Source of the DNA: CBDDHT01 sp965228615
Lineage (GTDB): Bacteria > Pseudomonadota > Alphaproteobacteria > Rhizobiales > Methyloligellaceae
DNA: 64,000 nucleotides
NCBI GenBank assembly: GCA_965228615.1
Contig: CBDDHT010000004.1
Location: 2,418,001-2,482,000 of the forward strand
Direction: 5' to 3'
Part shown: positions 35,900 through 43,479 of the stretch, in pieces
How the letters are laid out: every line of letters begins with the position of its first letter
Position numbering within the stretch: the stretch's first letter is position 1
Position numbers and translations under genes: made by a program
Notes under the pieces: generated by a model
The model's input: only the letters and a program-made list of their open reading frames with translations
What the model was told of the DNA's origin: nothing
Database searches by the model: none

Positions 35900-36073
35900 T
35901 TACCCTGCGGCGCCGGTGCCCGCCTTCGAGCGCTTGCGACTGAACCGCAACTGGTCCTGAGCCGACTCGATCAGAGCGAGACGTTTGCGTGCCGTACGCC
36001 CACGCGCTTCTTCCGCATTTCCAAGGCGAAATCCAGCCATCACATAATCAAGATGTGCTTCCACAGGGGCCAT
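35900..36073 (-). CDS. Small 57-residue protein, unknown
   Basis: MAPVEAHLDYVMAGFRLGNA, then EEARGRTARKRLALIESAQD and QLRFSRKRSKAGTGAAG. It is basic and helical with no signal peptide. An in-frame TAG lies just upstream of the ATG, so the start is fixed; no clear ribosome-binding site is seen. It lies in the 774-bp gap 35863-36636 between two plus-strand genes, next to the D-lactate dehydrogenase remnant. It could be a real small gene or a surviving piece of a larger one. Confidence 0.45.
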   Translation of the reverse strand: MAPVEAHLDYVMAGFRLGNAEEARGRTARKRLALIESAQDQLRFSRKRSKAGTGAAG

Positions 36074-36083
36074 CGTGCGCTAA

Positions 36084-36452
36084 TACGCGGTCCATACCTG
36101 TGATGTCGAAGACATTGTCGCCCTGGATATTGCTCGGCGCCGCGATGATCGCGATTGGTTAGAAACGCTGCCATCCGACATCGAGAATGATCTCGTCGCA
36201 AAGCTCTATTACGGCCGTTACTTCTGCCACGTCTTTCATCAAGATTACATCGTCCGAAAAGATACAGACCCGACTTTGATCAAGAAGATAATGCTCCAGT
36301 TGTTGGATAATCGCCGTGCCGAGTATCCGACAAAGCACAATGTCGGACATCTCTAAGAAGCGAAGGCTGAGCTGGCAGCGTTCTATGAGACGCTTGATCC
36401 GCCAAATTCGTTCACCCCGGGATCGGCAAAACACCCAAGCAGCGCCGAATAA
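36084..36452 (+). pseudogene. dld: C-terminal remnant of quinone-dependent D-lactate dehydrogenase
   Basis: The plus strand reads YAVHTCDVEDIVALDIARRR, DDRDWLETLPSDIENDLVAK and LYYGRYFCHVFHQDYIVRK, closely matching the E. coli Dld C-terminal region. One extra T near 36300 shifts the frame. The match resumes LLDNRRAEYPTKHNVGHL, meets a TAA at 36355-36357, and continues EAKAELAAFYETLDPPNSFT to TAA 36450-36452. No start codon or N-terminal ~450 residues are present. It is non-functional by three independent lesions. Confidence 0.88.
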
Positions 36453-36513
36453 CGCCGGTTGCTAGCGACGGTGACCAGTCAGGCAAATCAAAGCCAGGCC
36501 CGGTTCGGTCAAT

Positions 36514-36620
36514 CTAGATCAACCTGCGCTTAGTCGGAATCGACTAAGCGCAGAAAAGTTGATCGATTCTAAACTGCTAGAGCAACTTGTGTGCGTTTGA
36601 CTAAACGCACGTTGCTCTAG
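36514..36620 (-). repeat. Two-hairpin CTAG-ended repeat, copy D (107 bp, inverted)
   Basis: Hairpin 2 is perfect here: CTGCGCTTAGTCG pairs with CGACTAAGCGCAG around GAAT. Hairpin 1 has the GTGCGTTT/AAACGCAC stem with bulge TTGT. Its right CTAG is directly followed by GGAGAGGAG, the ribosome-binding site of the gamma-subunit gene at 36637. It starts 61 bp after the dld remnant. Confidence 0.88.
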
Positions 36621-36636
36621 GGAGAGGAGACGAAAG

Positions 36637-37212
36637 ATGTTTCAAGTTCGCCTGCATGGTCGTGGCGGCCAGGGCGTGGTGACGGCGGCAGAACTGCTCT
36701 CGATCGCCGGGTTTTCCGAAGGTCGCTATGCCCAGGCCTTTCCCTCCTTTGGCTCCGAAAGGACCGGTGCACCGGTTGTTTCTTTCTGTCGGCTCGACAG
36801 CAAGGAAATCAGGCTCCGCGAACCGATCCTCGCGCCCGACGCCGTCATTGTTCAGGACCCGACCCTGTTCCATGCAATCGATGTGTTCCAAGGCCTGAAG
36901 CCCAACGGATATGTCCTAATAAACTCGCTGAAACCCCTGGAAGAGCTCGGTGTTGCCGAACAACTCCAGTCGCTCCCTCGCGAACATATTCGCGGTGTCA
37001 ACGCGACCGAACTCGCGAGACGACACGTCGGCAAGCCGGTTCCGAATGCGGCACTTCTCGGAGGGTTTGCCGCGATTTCCGGTCAGATCAGCCTCGCTTC
37101 GGTTGAAAAAGCGATCACGTCGAAATTCCCCGAAAAAATCGCCGAGGGGAACATCGAGGCGGCGCGCGCAGCCTATGCGGCCGCCCAGACAAAGGAATCC
37201 GTCCATGCATAG
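36637..37212 (+). CDS. 2-oxoacid:acceptor oxidoreductase gamma subunit
   Basis: A 191-residue PorG-type subunit: MFQVRLHGRGGQGVVTAAEL, FPSFGSERTGAPVVSFCRLD, and GKPVPNAALLGGFAAISGQI. In these enzymes the gamma domain helps bind CoA during oxidative decarboxylation of pyruvate or another 2-oxoacid. GGAGAGGAG precedes the ATG. It opens a four-gene operon with overlapping ends (8, 4 and 4 bp). Confidence 0.93.
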   Translation: MFQVRLHGRGGQGVVTAAELLSIAGFSEGRYAQAFPSFGSERTGAPVVSFCRLDSKEIRLREPILAPDAVIVQDPTLFHAIDVFQGLKPNGYVLINSLKPLEELGVAEQLQSLPREHIRGVNATELARRHVGKPVPNAALLGGFAAISGQISLASVEKAITSKFPEKIAEGNIEAARAAYAAAQTKESVHA

Positions 37213-38467
37213 ACAGTTGGAAGGCAGTCACGCGGTCGCCGAAGCTGTGGCGCTGTGCAAACCGGAGGTCATCTGCGCCTACCCCATCAGCCCCCAGACC
37301 CACATCGTAGAGCACTGCGGCGAACTCGTGCGAGAAGGCAAAGTCGGCCCATGCGAGTTCATCAATGTGGAAAGCGAATTTGCAGCCCTGTCCGTCGCAA
37401 TCGGATCGTCCGCAGCCGGTGCACGCACCTATACAGCCACGGCCAGTCAGGGCCTGCTGTTCATGGCCGAGGCGGTCTACAACGCTTCGGGTCTCGGTTT
37501 GCCAATCGTGATGACGATCGCAAACCGTGCCATAGGCGCCCCCATCAACATCTGGAACGACCATTCCGATTCAATGTCGATGCGTGATGCCGGCTGGATC
37601 CAGATCTTTGCCGAGACCAATCAGGAAGCCCTGGATCTGCACATTCAGGCTTTCAAGATCGCAGAGCGCCTTTCCTGTCCCGTCATGGTCTGCATGGACG
37701 GCTTTATTCTCACCCACGCCTATGAGCGCGTGAACTTGCCCGACCAGGAGACGGTCGATGCGTTTCTGCCGCCGTTTCAACCCCGCCAGGTTCTCGATCC
37801 AACCAATCCGTACTCCATAGGCGCGATGGTTGGGCCGGAAGCCTTTATGGAAGTGCGCTACCTGGCGCATGACAAGCAGATCCAGGCGCTGGATGTCATT
37901 CCCGAAGTTGCGCTTGAATTCGAGACACAGTTCGGTCGCCAATCCGGCGGTCTGATCCGAACCTACAAACTGGACGATGCCGAGACCGTCATCGTCACGC
38001 TTGGATCGGTTGCGGGAACGGTCAAAGATACGGTCGATGCCATGCGCGGCAACGGCCACAAGATCGGTGTGGTCACGATCTGCTCGTTCCGGCCATTCCC
38101 GTCTGCAGCGCTGCGAAATGCGCTCAAGGGCGCAAAACGGGTCGTCGTTCTGGAGAAATCTCTCGCGGTCGGTCTTGGCGGGGTCGTCGCGAACGACACG
38201 ATGATGGCCATGCAGGGTACCGGCATTCATGTCACGACGGTTATTGCGGGACTGGGAGGGCGACCGATCACGGTGCCGTCCCTATCGAAACTGTTCGAGG
38301 GCGCGGAACGCGACGAAATCGACGATCTCCATTTTCTGGATCTACAGCGTGAGGTCGTCGAGGCCGAGGTGGCACGTCAGCACGAACAGATCGGTGCTGG
38401 ACCAATCGCCGAGAACATCCTGAAACGGCTGTATCGCGATAAGACGGCCCCAGTGGCTGGCGAATGA
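37205..38467 (+). CDS. 2-oxoacid:acceptor oxidoreductase alpha subunit
   Basis: A 420-residue PorA-type subunit starting MHRQLEGSHAVAEAVALCKP. The segments VICAYPISPQTHIVEHCGEL, ESEFAALSVAIGSSAAGART and TASQGLLFMAEAVYNASGLG form the pyrimidine-binding domain of the thiamine-dependent enzyme. The later TVIVTLGSVAGTVKDTVDAM and VVVLEKSLAVGLGGVVAND belong to the transketolase-C-like domain. The start overlaps the gamma subunit end; the longer frame from 36950 is a shadow of that gene. Confidence 0.93.
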   Translation: MHRQLEGSHAVAEAVALCKPEVICAYPISPQTHIVEHCGELVREGKVGPCEFINVESEFAALSVAIGSSAAGARTYTATASQGLLFMAEAVYNASGLGLPIVMTIANRAIGAPINIWNDHSDSMSMRDAGWIQIFAETNQEALDLHIQAFKIAERLSCPVMVCMDGFILTHAYERVNLPDQETVDAFLPPFQPRQVLDPTNPYSIGAMVGPEAFMEVRYLAHDKQIQALDVIPEVALEFETQFGRQSGGLIRTYKLDDAETVIVTLGSVAGTVKDTVDAMRGNGHKIGVVTICSFRPFPSAALRNALKGAKRVVVLEKSLAVGLGGVVANDTMMAMQGTGIHVTTVIAGLGGRPITVPSLSKLFEGAERDEIDDLHFLDLQREVVEAEVARQHEQIGAGPIAENILKRLYRDKTAPVAGE

Positions 38468-39513
38468 AGAGAAGCGAATCCATGACAAAACTCGATGAAA
38501 TCTCCGATGCCCAGAAGGTGAAATTCTACCAGAAGGGGACGTTTACCGTCGGTAACCGGCTGGTCGATGCGGACAATCGCTCGGTCCAGGCCAGTATGGG
38601 ACGTACCAACGCGATCACCTCAGGTCACAGAGCCTGTCAGGGATGCGGTGAGGCTCTGGGTGCCCGCTACGCGCTCGATGCCGCAATGCGCGCTGCCGAG
38701 GGCAAGATCATGGCCGCGAATGCGACCGGCTGCCTTGAAGTTTTCACGACACCTTATCCTGAGACATCGTGGCAAATCCCATGGATGCATTCATTGTTCG
38801 GCAACGCACCCGCCGTTGCCACCGGTATGGCTGCGGCGATGAAAGCAAAGGGCCGCGATGATGTGCGTATCATTGCGCAAGGCGGTGACGGTGGCACGGT
38901 CGACATCGGCTTCGGATGCCTTTCAGGAATGTTCGAGCGCAATGATGACGTGATCTACATCTGTTACGACAACGAAGCCTATATGAACACGGGCGTGCAG
39001 CGATCGGGCGCAACGCCTGGCGGTGCCCGAACAGCAACAACGATGCCGGTGGGTGATCAACTTGGCAATGTGTTCGGCACCGGAAAAAACCTGCCCCGGA
39101 TCGCGATGGCGCACAACATTCCGTTCGTCGCAACTGCGTCTGTCGCCTATCTGCAAGACCTTGAAGACAAGGTGACCCGCGCCATGGCCTATCGCGGCGC
39201 GCGCTACATTCACGTATATGTGCCCTGCCCGCTCGGATGGGGCTGCGCCAGTCACGACACGATCAAGCTCGCGCGGCTGGTTGTCGAAACCGGGTTCTTC
39301 CCACTCTTCGAAGCGGAACATGGCCGCGTAACGAAAAGCCAACCGATCCGTCGCCGCATTCCCATTACCGAATATCTCAAACCGCAACGTCGTTTCGCCC
39401 ATCTCTTCAAGAGCGACAAAGGCCAAGAAGCGATCCAGCGCCTCCAGGCCATGTGCGACGAGAACATTCGTGAATTCGACCTACTGCGTGAAGACGAGGA
39501 GCAGCCGGTATGA
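38464..39513 (+). CDS. 2-oxoacid:acceptor oxidoreductase beta subunit (thiamine diphosphate binding)
   Basis: A 349-residue PorB-type subunit. It has Cys residues in HRACQGCGEALGARYALDA and ANATGCLEVFTTPYPETSWQ that fit the catalytic-site 4Fe-4S cluster. The thiamine diphosphate motif is QGGDGGTVDIGFGCLSGMFE with DNEAYMNTGVQRSGATPGG. VPCPLGWGCASHDTIKLARL is also family-typical. Its ATG overlaps the alpha-subunit stop; ATG at 38482 is a possible later start. Confidence 0.93.
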   Translation: MKRSESMTKLDEISDAQKVKFYQKGTFTVGNRLVDADNRSVQASMGRTNAITSGHRACQGCGEALGARYALDAAMRAAEGKIMAANATGCLEVFTTPYPETSWQIPWMHSLFGNAPAVATGMAAAMKAKGRDDVRIIAQGGDGGTVDIGFGCLSGMFERNDDVIYICYDNEAYMNTGVQRSGATPGGARTATTMPVGDQLGNVFGTGKNLPRIAMAHNIPFVATASVAYLQDLEDKVTRAMAYRGARYIHVYVPCPLGWGCASHDTIKLARLVVETGFFPLFEAEHGRVTKSQPIRRRIPITEYLKPQRRFAHLFKSDKGQEAIQRLQAMCDENIREFDLLREDEEQPV

Positions 39514-41153
39514 GCGTTCCAACGACAGCCCCATTTGCCATCACACTCGAGGTCGGAACCAGCCTTGAGAACCAGACCGGAAGCTGGCGAACGGAACGGC
39601 CGGTCTATCTTGACCGACTCCCCCCTTGCAACGATGCCTGCCCGGCCGGCGAGAACATTCAGGCCTGGTTGGGTCTTGCTGAAGAGGGCGACTATCACGG
39701 TGCATGGCAGGAGATCATGCGTAACAATCCGTTGCCCGGCATCATGGGTCGAGCCTGCTACCACCCTTGCGAAGACGCCTGCAATCGCAAGGAAATCGAC
39801 AGTGCTGTGAATATTCACGCGGTTGAACGGTTCCTCGACGACGAAGCGCGCAAACAGGGATGGACACCAGAGACGATTGCCGAAGATACGGGCAAGCGGA
39901 TCCTCATTATCGGTGCCGGTCCTTCTGGGCTCTCGGCAGCCTATCATCTCCGCCGACTGGGCCACGCGGTTACGATCTACGAAGCTGGACCAGTTGCAGG
40001 CGGTATGATGCGCTTTGGCATTCCCGCCTACCGCCTGCCGCGCGATATTGTAGAGGCGAACATTCAGCGCATAAGCGATATCGGCGTGGAAATACTCCTC
40101 AATCGCAAAGTTGAGGATATTGCAAAAGAGCGCGCCGCCGGCAACTTCGATGCCGTCTTCCTCGCCATTGGCGCGCATCTGGCGAATCGGGTCGATATTC
40201 CGAGTGCCGATGCTGGAAAGATCCTCGACGCAGTCGGCGTCCTCCGCGAGATGGAAACATCGGAAGACAAGCCGATGCTTGGTCGTCGCGTCGTTGTTTA
40301 TGGTGGCGGCAACACTGCCGTCGATGTGGCACGCACGGCGAAACGACTGGGCGCCAAAGAAGCAGTGATCGTCTACAGGCGCACGCGGGACCAAATGCCG
40401 GCGCACGATTTCGAGATGGACGAAGCTATCGAGGAAGGTGTGATCGTCAATTGGCTGACGACCATCAAAGAGGTCGGTGCTGGAGACAAGATCGTCGTGG
40501 AGCGTATGCGTCTCAACGAGGATGGCCGCCCTGAACCCACCGGCGAGTATGACGAACTCGAGGCCGATACGGTCGTGATGGCTCTCGGCCAGAATGTTGA
40601 CACGTCTTTTGTCGAACGACTGGATAAGGTCGAAATTGTCGACAGAATGATTCAGGTCAATTCTCAAATGATGACCGGCCATAAAGGCGTTTTTGCCGGC
40701 GGGGACATGGTTCCCTCCGAACGCACTGTCACGGTTGCGGTTGGTCACGGAAAACATGCAGCACGCTGCATCGATGCCTGGCTGCAAGGAGAAGTCTACG
40801 ATGCCGGGCCGCGACACGAGTTGGCAGACTTCCAGAAACTCAACCCGTGGTACTATGCAAATGCACCGGAGACCGTGCAGCAGACACTCGACATCGCACG
40901 GCGTCAGACGACCTTTGGCGAAGTCCTTGGCGGACTCGATGAAACAAACGCGCTCTATGAGGCACGCCGCTGCCTGTCTTGCGGCAACTGCTTCGAGTGC
41001 GACAATTGCTATGGCGTCTGTCCGGACAATGCCGTGATCAAACTCGGGCCCGGGAAACGGTTCAAGTTCGACTATGACTTCTGCAAAGGATGCGGGATCT
41101 GTGTCGCCGAGTGCCCCTGCGGCGCAATCAAGATGGTACCTGAGGAAATCTGA
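39510..41153 (+). CDS. GltD-like FAD/NAD(P) oxidoreductase fused to a 2x[4Fe-4S] ferredoxin
   Basis: A 547-residue fusion. Residues ~35-110 carry an Fe-S dihydropyrimidine-dehydrogenase/GltD domain (PPCNDACPAGENIQAWL, GIMGRACYHPCEDACNR). A two-dinucleotide-binding flavoprotein follows (RILIIGAGPSGLSAAYHLRR; RRVVVYGGGNTAVDVARTAK; AGGDMVPSERTVTVAVGHG). The last ~60 residues are a ferredoxin (CLSCGNCFECDNCYGVCP, CKGCGICVAECPCGAIKM), the usual PorD delta part. It would link the oxoacid oxidoreductase to NAD(P) or to ferredoxin. Start overlaps the beta-subunit stop. Confidence 0.92.
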   Translation: MSVPTTAPFAITLEVGTSLENQTGSWRTERPVYLDRLPPCNDACPAGENIQAWLGLAEEGDYHGAWQEIMRNNPLPGIMGRACYHPCEDACNRKEIDSAVNIHAVERFLDDEARKQGWTPETIAEDTGKRILIIGAGPSGLSAAYHLRRLGHAVTIYEAGPVAGGMMRFGIPAYRLPRDIVEANIQRISDIGVEILLNRKVEDIAKERAAGNFDAVFLAIGAHLANRVDIPSADAGKILDAVGVLREMETSEDKPMLGRRVVVYGGGNTAVDVARTAKRLGAKEAVIVYRRTRDQMPAHDFEMDEAIEEGVIVNWLTTIKEVGAGDKIVVERMRLNEDGRPEPTGEYDELEADTVVMALGQNVDTSFVERLDKVEIVDRMIQVNSQMMTGHKGVFAGGDMVPSERTVTVAVGHGKHAARCIDAWLQGEVYDAGPRHELADFQKLNPWYYANAPETVQQTLDIARRQTTFGEVLGGLDETNALYEARRCLSCGNCFECDNCYGVCPDNAVIKLGPGKRFKFDYDFCKGCGICVAECPCGAIKMVPEEI

Positions 41154-41300
41154 GACGCCAGCTCACGCGATCCGACATGGAACGCGGCCAAGGGTCGCAA
41201 ACAATCGGATGCAGGGAGGTTGATCCGTTCGCAGGTTGTCATAGTGTCCGGAATCGGAAACTAGTCGAACCGAATTCAACGCCGGACAGATCGATCGAAT

Positions 41301-41825
41301 ATGCGAGCGGACACCCCTAGCCTGATTGCGCGTAACAAGCTGTGGAGCCTGATCTCTCCAGCGCTCTTCCTCTCGTCATTGCTTCTTGCAAGCATCTTGA
41401 TGTTCGTGAGCGGGCCCGAATTTTTGAGGTCTGCAGCATGGTACTGCATGTACATCTTCGGCGCCCTGGTGGCTGGCTGCCTTTGGTGGATCTGGGGTGA
41501 CGGGCTGTTTCAGCGGAGGCGTGCCCTGCTAATTGATGATCAGGGCATCTGGTTCCGTCCTGGGTGGCGCAAGGCGACAATCATTAGCTGGCCGGAAATC
41601 GAAGACGTCGAAGTCAAAGAACTGGTCGGTCCGTCCGTTTCGATGAAGTATATCAACGTCACACTCCACCGGCTTGCAACCACCCCGAACAGTGCGCCAT
41701 CGATAAATCCCGGATACAGGCCACCACTGGAAATCTACACGGGTGATCTGGACTGCACCGAAGATGATGTCTTTGAAGCGATTCAACATTTCCTCAGTGA
41801 ATCGCGGACAATCGTGGGCAATTAG
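41301..41825 (+). CDS. Two-helix membrane protein, STM3941-like
   Basis: A 174-residue protein with two transmembrane helices (SPALFLSSLLLASILMFVSG and YCMYIFGALVAGCLWWIWG), then a cytoplasmic beta-rich domain (RRALLIDDQGIWFRPGWRK, IISWPEIEDVEVKELVG). The pattern 'DDQGI...W.EI' recalls STM3941/PH-like small membrane proteins; the match is from memory. Its function is unknown. It is convergent with a SnoaL-like gene. Confidence 0.7.
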   Translation: MRADTPSLIARNKLWSLISPALFLSSLLLASILMFVSGPEFLRSAAWYCMYIFGALVAGCLWWIWGDGLFQRRRALLIDDQGIWFRPGWRKATIISWPEIEDVEVKELVGPSVSMKYINVTLHRLATTPNSAPSINPGYRPPLEIYTGDLDCTEDDVFEAIQHFLSESRTIVGN

Positions 41826-41828
41826 ATC

Positions 41829-42209
41829 TCAGCCGACATATTTCCAGTAGGTGTCCTTCTTCGTGACATAGCCATCGCGAAACTCCCAAAGATCACAGCC
41901 GACATATTCGAAGGATGCGCCTCCCTTAGGCGTGCCGCGAACCACCCATTCCGAGACGGCTTTCGTCTGATCGCAGATCCAGTGTTGGATTTCTTCCCAG
42001 CGCATATCGGGGATTTCCCCGTAGCGTTCCCGGAGCACGGTGCCAATTTCGTCTTTCCCCAGGCAGCGCCGGCCTTCAGGCGCGTTGGGTCCGCGCGCCA
42101 TCAGCCATTCGCAGTCCTCGACGAAATGCGACAATATCCCATCCACGTCGTGCCGGTTGAAACCGTCCTGAATTTCGTCAAGCAGTGCGATCGTTACGTC
42201 TCGACCCAT
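41829..42209 (-). CDS. NTF2-like/SnoaL-like domain protein
   Basis: A 126-residue cone-fold protein: IALLDEIQDGFNRHDVDGIL, SHFVEDCEWLMARGPNAPEG, GRRCLGKDEIGTVLRERY, VSEWVVRGTPKGGASFEYVG and DLWEFRDGYVTKKDTYWKYV. The pattern fits nuclear-transport-factor-2-like (SnoaL/ketosteroid-isomerase) proteins. ATG at 42209 is chosen over 42245 because AAGAAGGGAA precedes it. It is divergent from the ArsR gene. The reaction, if any, is unknown. Confidence 0.82.
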   Translation of the reverse strand: MGRDVTIALLDEIQDGFNRHDVDGILSHFVEDCEWLMARGPNAPEGRRCLGKDEIGTVLRERYGEIPDMRWEEIQHWICDQTKAVSEWVVRGTPKGGASFEYVGCDLWEFRDGYVTKKDTYWKYVG

Positions 42210-42344
42210 ACCAGTTCCCTTCTTTGAACCTTGTCGATCTACCAAGTTGGCAGCCGCGAACTGCCGACAAAACCAACTTCAGTATACAGGCAAGATACTC
42301 GGAGGTCGGACCAAAAATCCCGCATATCTCGTCAATAATCTGCT

Positions 42345-42386
42345 TGCATATCTTCATTTAAGCGATTACTTAAATGAAGATATGCA
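42345..42386. promoter_or_regulatory. Perfect 18-bp inverted repeat covering the ArsR start codon
   Basis: TGCATATCTTCATTTAAG and its exact complement flank CGATTA. The right arm contains the ATG at 42382-42384 of the ArsR gene. The site could be the regulator's own operator, and in mRNA the hairpin would bury the start codon. Confidence 0.7.
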
Positions 42387-42732
42387 GAATGCAGATGCCC
42401 AAATGAGCGTCTTCCACGCGATCGCCGATCCAAATCGACGGACGATGCTCGACTTGCTGCGCACAGGAGCGCGACCTGTCCGAGAAATTGCGGGCTTCTT
42501 CGACATATCGATGGCAGCCGTTTCACAGCATTTGAAAGTGTTGCTCGACGCCGGTCTCGTCTCCCGGGAGACGCAAGGCCGCTTCCGGATCTACCGTGCC
42601 AACCCCTCAGCACTGAGGGACGTCCATGACTGGACCAGCCAATACCGGCACTTTTGGGAAGAGAGCCTGGATGAACTCGGCGCCTACCTCGACGCAAATG
42701 CCGACCGAGCTGACGAAGTCTTGGATTCATAA
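42382..42732 (+). CDS. ArsR family transcriptional regulator
   Basis: A 116-residue winged-helix regulator: MSVFHAIADPNRRTMLDLLR, REIAGFFDISMAAVSQHLKV and LLDAGLVSRETQGRFRIYRA. The C-terminal WTSQYRHFWEESLDELGAYL is typical of the SdpR-like, metal-independent group; no metal-binding Cys pair is seen. The start at 42382 lies in an inverted repeat; the longer frame from 42247 runs through that repeat and is unlikely. It is 12 bp ahead of the DUF899 gene, which it probably controls. Confidence 0.9.
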   Translation: MQNADAQMSVFHAIADPNRRTMLDLLRTGARPVREIAGFFDISMAAVSQHLKVLLDAGLVSRETQGRFRIYRANPSALRDVHDWTSQYRHFWEESLDELGAYLDANADRADEVLDS

Positions 42733-42744
42733 GGAACGAGACAC

Positions 42745-43449
42745 ATGAAAAACCAGATCGTATCGCATCATGAATGGCTGGAGAGGCGAAGAGCCTTTCT
42801 TGCCAAGGAAAAACAATTCACTCAGGCACGTGCGGCCCTTGCCAAAGAACGCCAGGATCTACCTTGGGAGAAGGTCGAAAAAACCTACACCTTTAGAGAC
42901 ACTGCAGGCCAGGTCTCGCTTTGCGACCTGTTCGATAGCCGCCGACAACTCGTTGTCTATCATTTCATGTACGGTCCGGATTGGGAGCAGGGATGCCCAT
43001 CATGCTCCTATTTGGCGGACCATTTCGAACCGGCTGTCGTTCACCTGAACCAGCGCGATGTTACACTGGTGGCCATATCGCGTGCATCAACCGAAACGAT
43101 CCATGCCTTCAAGAACCGGATGGGATGGACATTCCCCTGGGTCTCGTCGCTGGATACGGACTTCAACCAGGACTTTCATGTCAGCTTCAGTGCCGATGAG
43201 GTCGCTTCCGGCGGGGTCACCTATAACTACGCGCGCCAACCTTTCCCAAGCACCGAGGCACCGGGCCTGAGTGTGTTTTATAGGGATGAGGACGACACGC
43301 TCTTCCACACTTATTCCTGCTATGCGCGAGGGCTCGACCCCTTTATCACGACCTATCAATATTTGGATCTGGTACCCAAAGGGCGCGATGAAGACGGTCT
43401 TGACCATACAATGTCATGGGTCCGACATCACGACCGGTACGGCCAATAA
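42745..43449 (+). CDS. DUF899 family thioredoxin-like protein
   Basis: A 234-residue protein: KNQIVSHHEWLERRRAFLAK, QLVVYHFMYGPDWEQGCPSC and a thioredoxin-like fold with CPSC at the position of the redox motif, LVAISRASTETIHAFKNRMG, GLSVFYRDEDDTLFHTYSCY. DUF899 proteins are commonly coupled with ArsR regulators, as here. They are thought to be redox or peroxiredoxin-like; no substrate is established. AAGGAACGAG precedes the ATG. Confidence 0.9.
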   Translation: MKNQIVSHHEWLERRRAFLAKEKQFTQARAALAKERQDLPWEKVEKTYTFRDTAGQVSLCDLFDSRRQLVVYHFMYGPDWEQGCPSCSYLADHFEPAVVHLNQRDVTLVAISRASTETIHAFKNRMGWTFPWVSSLDTDFNQDFHVSFSADEVASGGVTYNYARQPFPSTEAPGLSVFYRDEDDTLFHTYSCYARGLDPFITTYQYLDLVPKGRDEDGLDHTMSWVRHHDRYGQ

Positions 43450-43479
43450 AATTGGTGGCGTGCAGTCGGGCTTGCCGTC

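Noticed and set aside
36159..36434. A 91-codon minus-strand open frame
   Set aside because: The plus strand matches the D-lactate dehydrogenase C-terminus, so the minus frame is the shadow of a remnant.
36950..37204. A longer alpha-subunit reading frame starting at 36950
   Set aside because: The extra part is an out-of-frame reading of the gamma-subunit gene; the family N-terminus begins at 37205.
39252..40817. A 521-codon minus-strand open frame
   Set aside because: It is antisense to the oxidoreductase beta and fusion genes, which have clear cofactor motifs; the antisense product has none.
42247..42381. A longer ArsR reading frame starting at 42247
   Set aside because: It would translate the inverted repeat and the control region; the conserved protein starts at about 42382.
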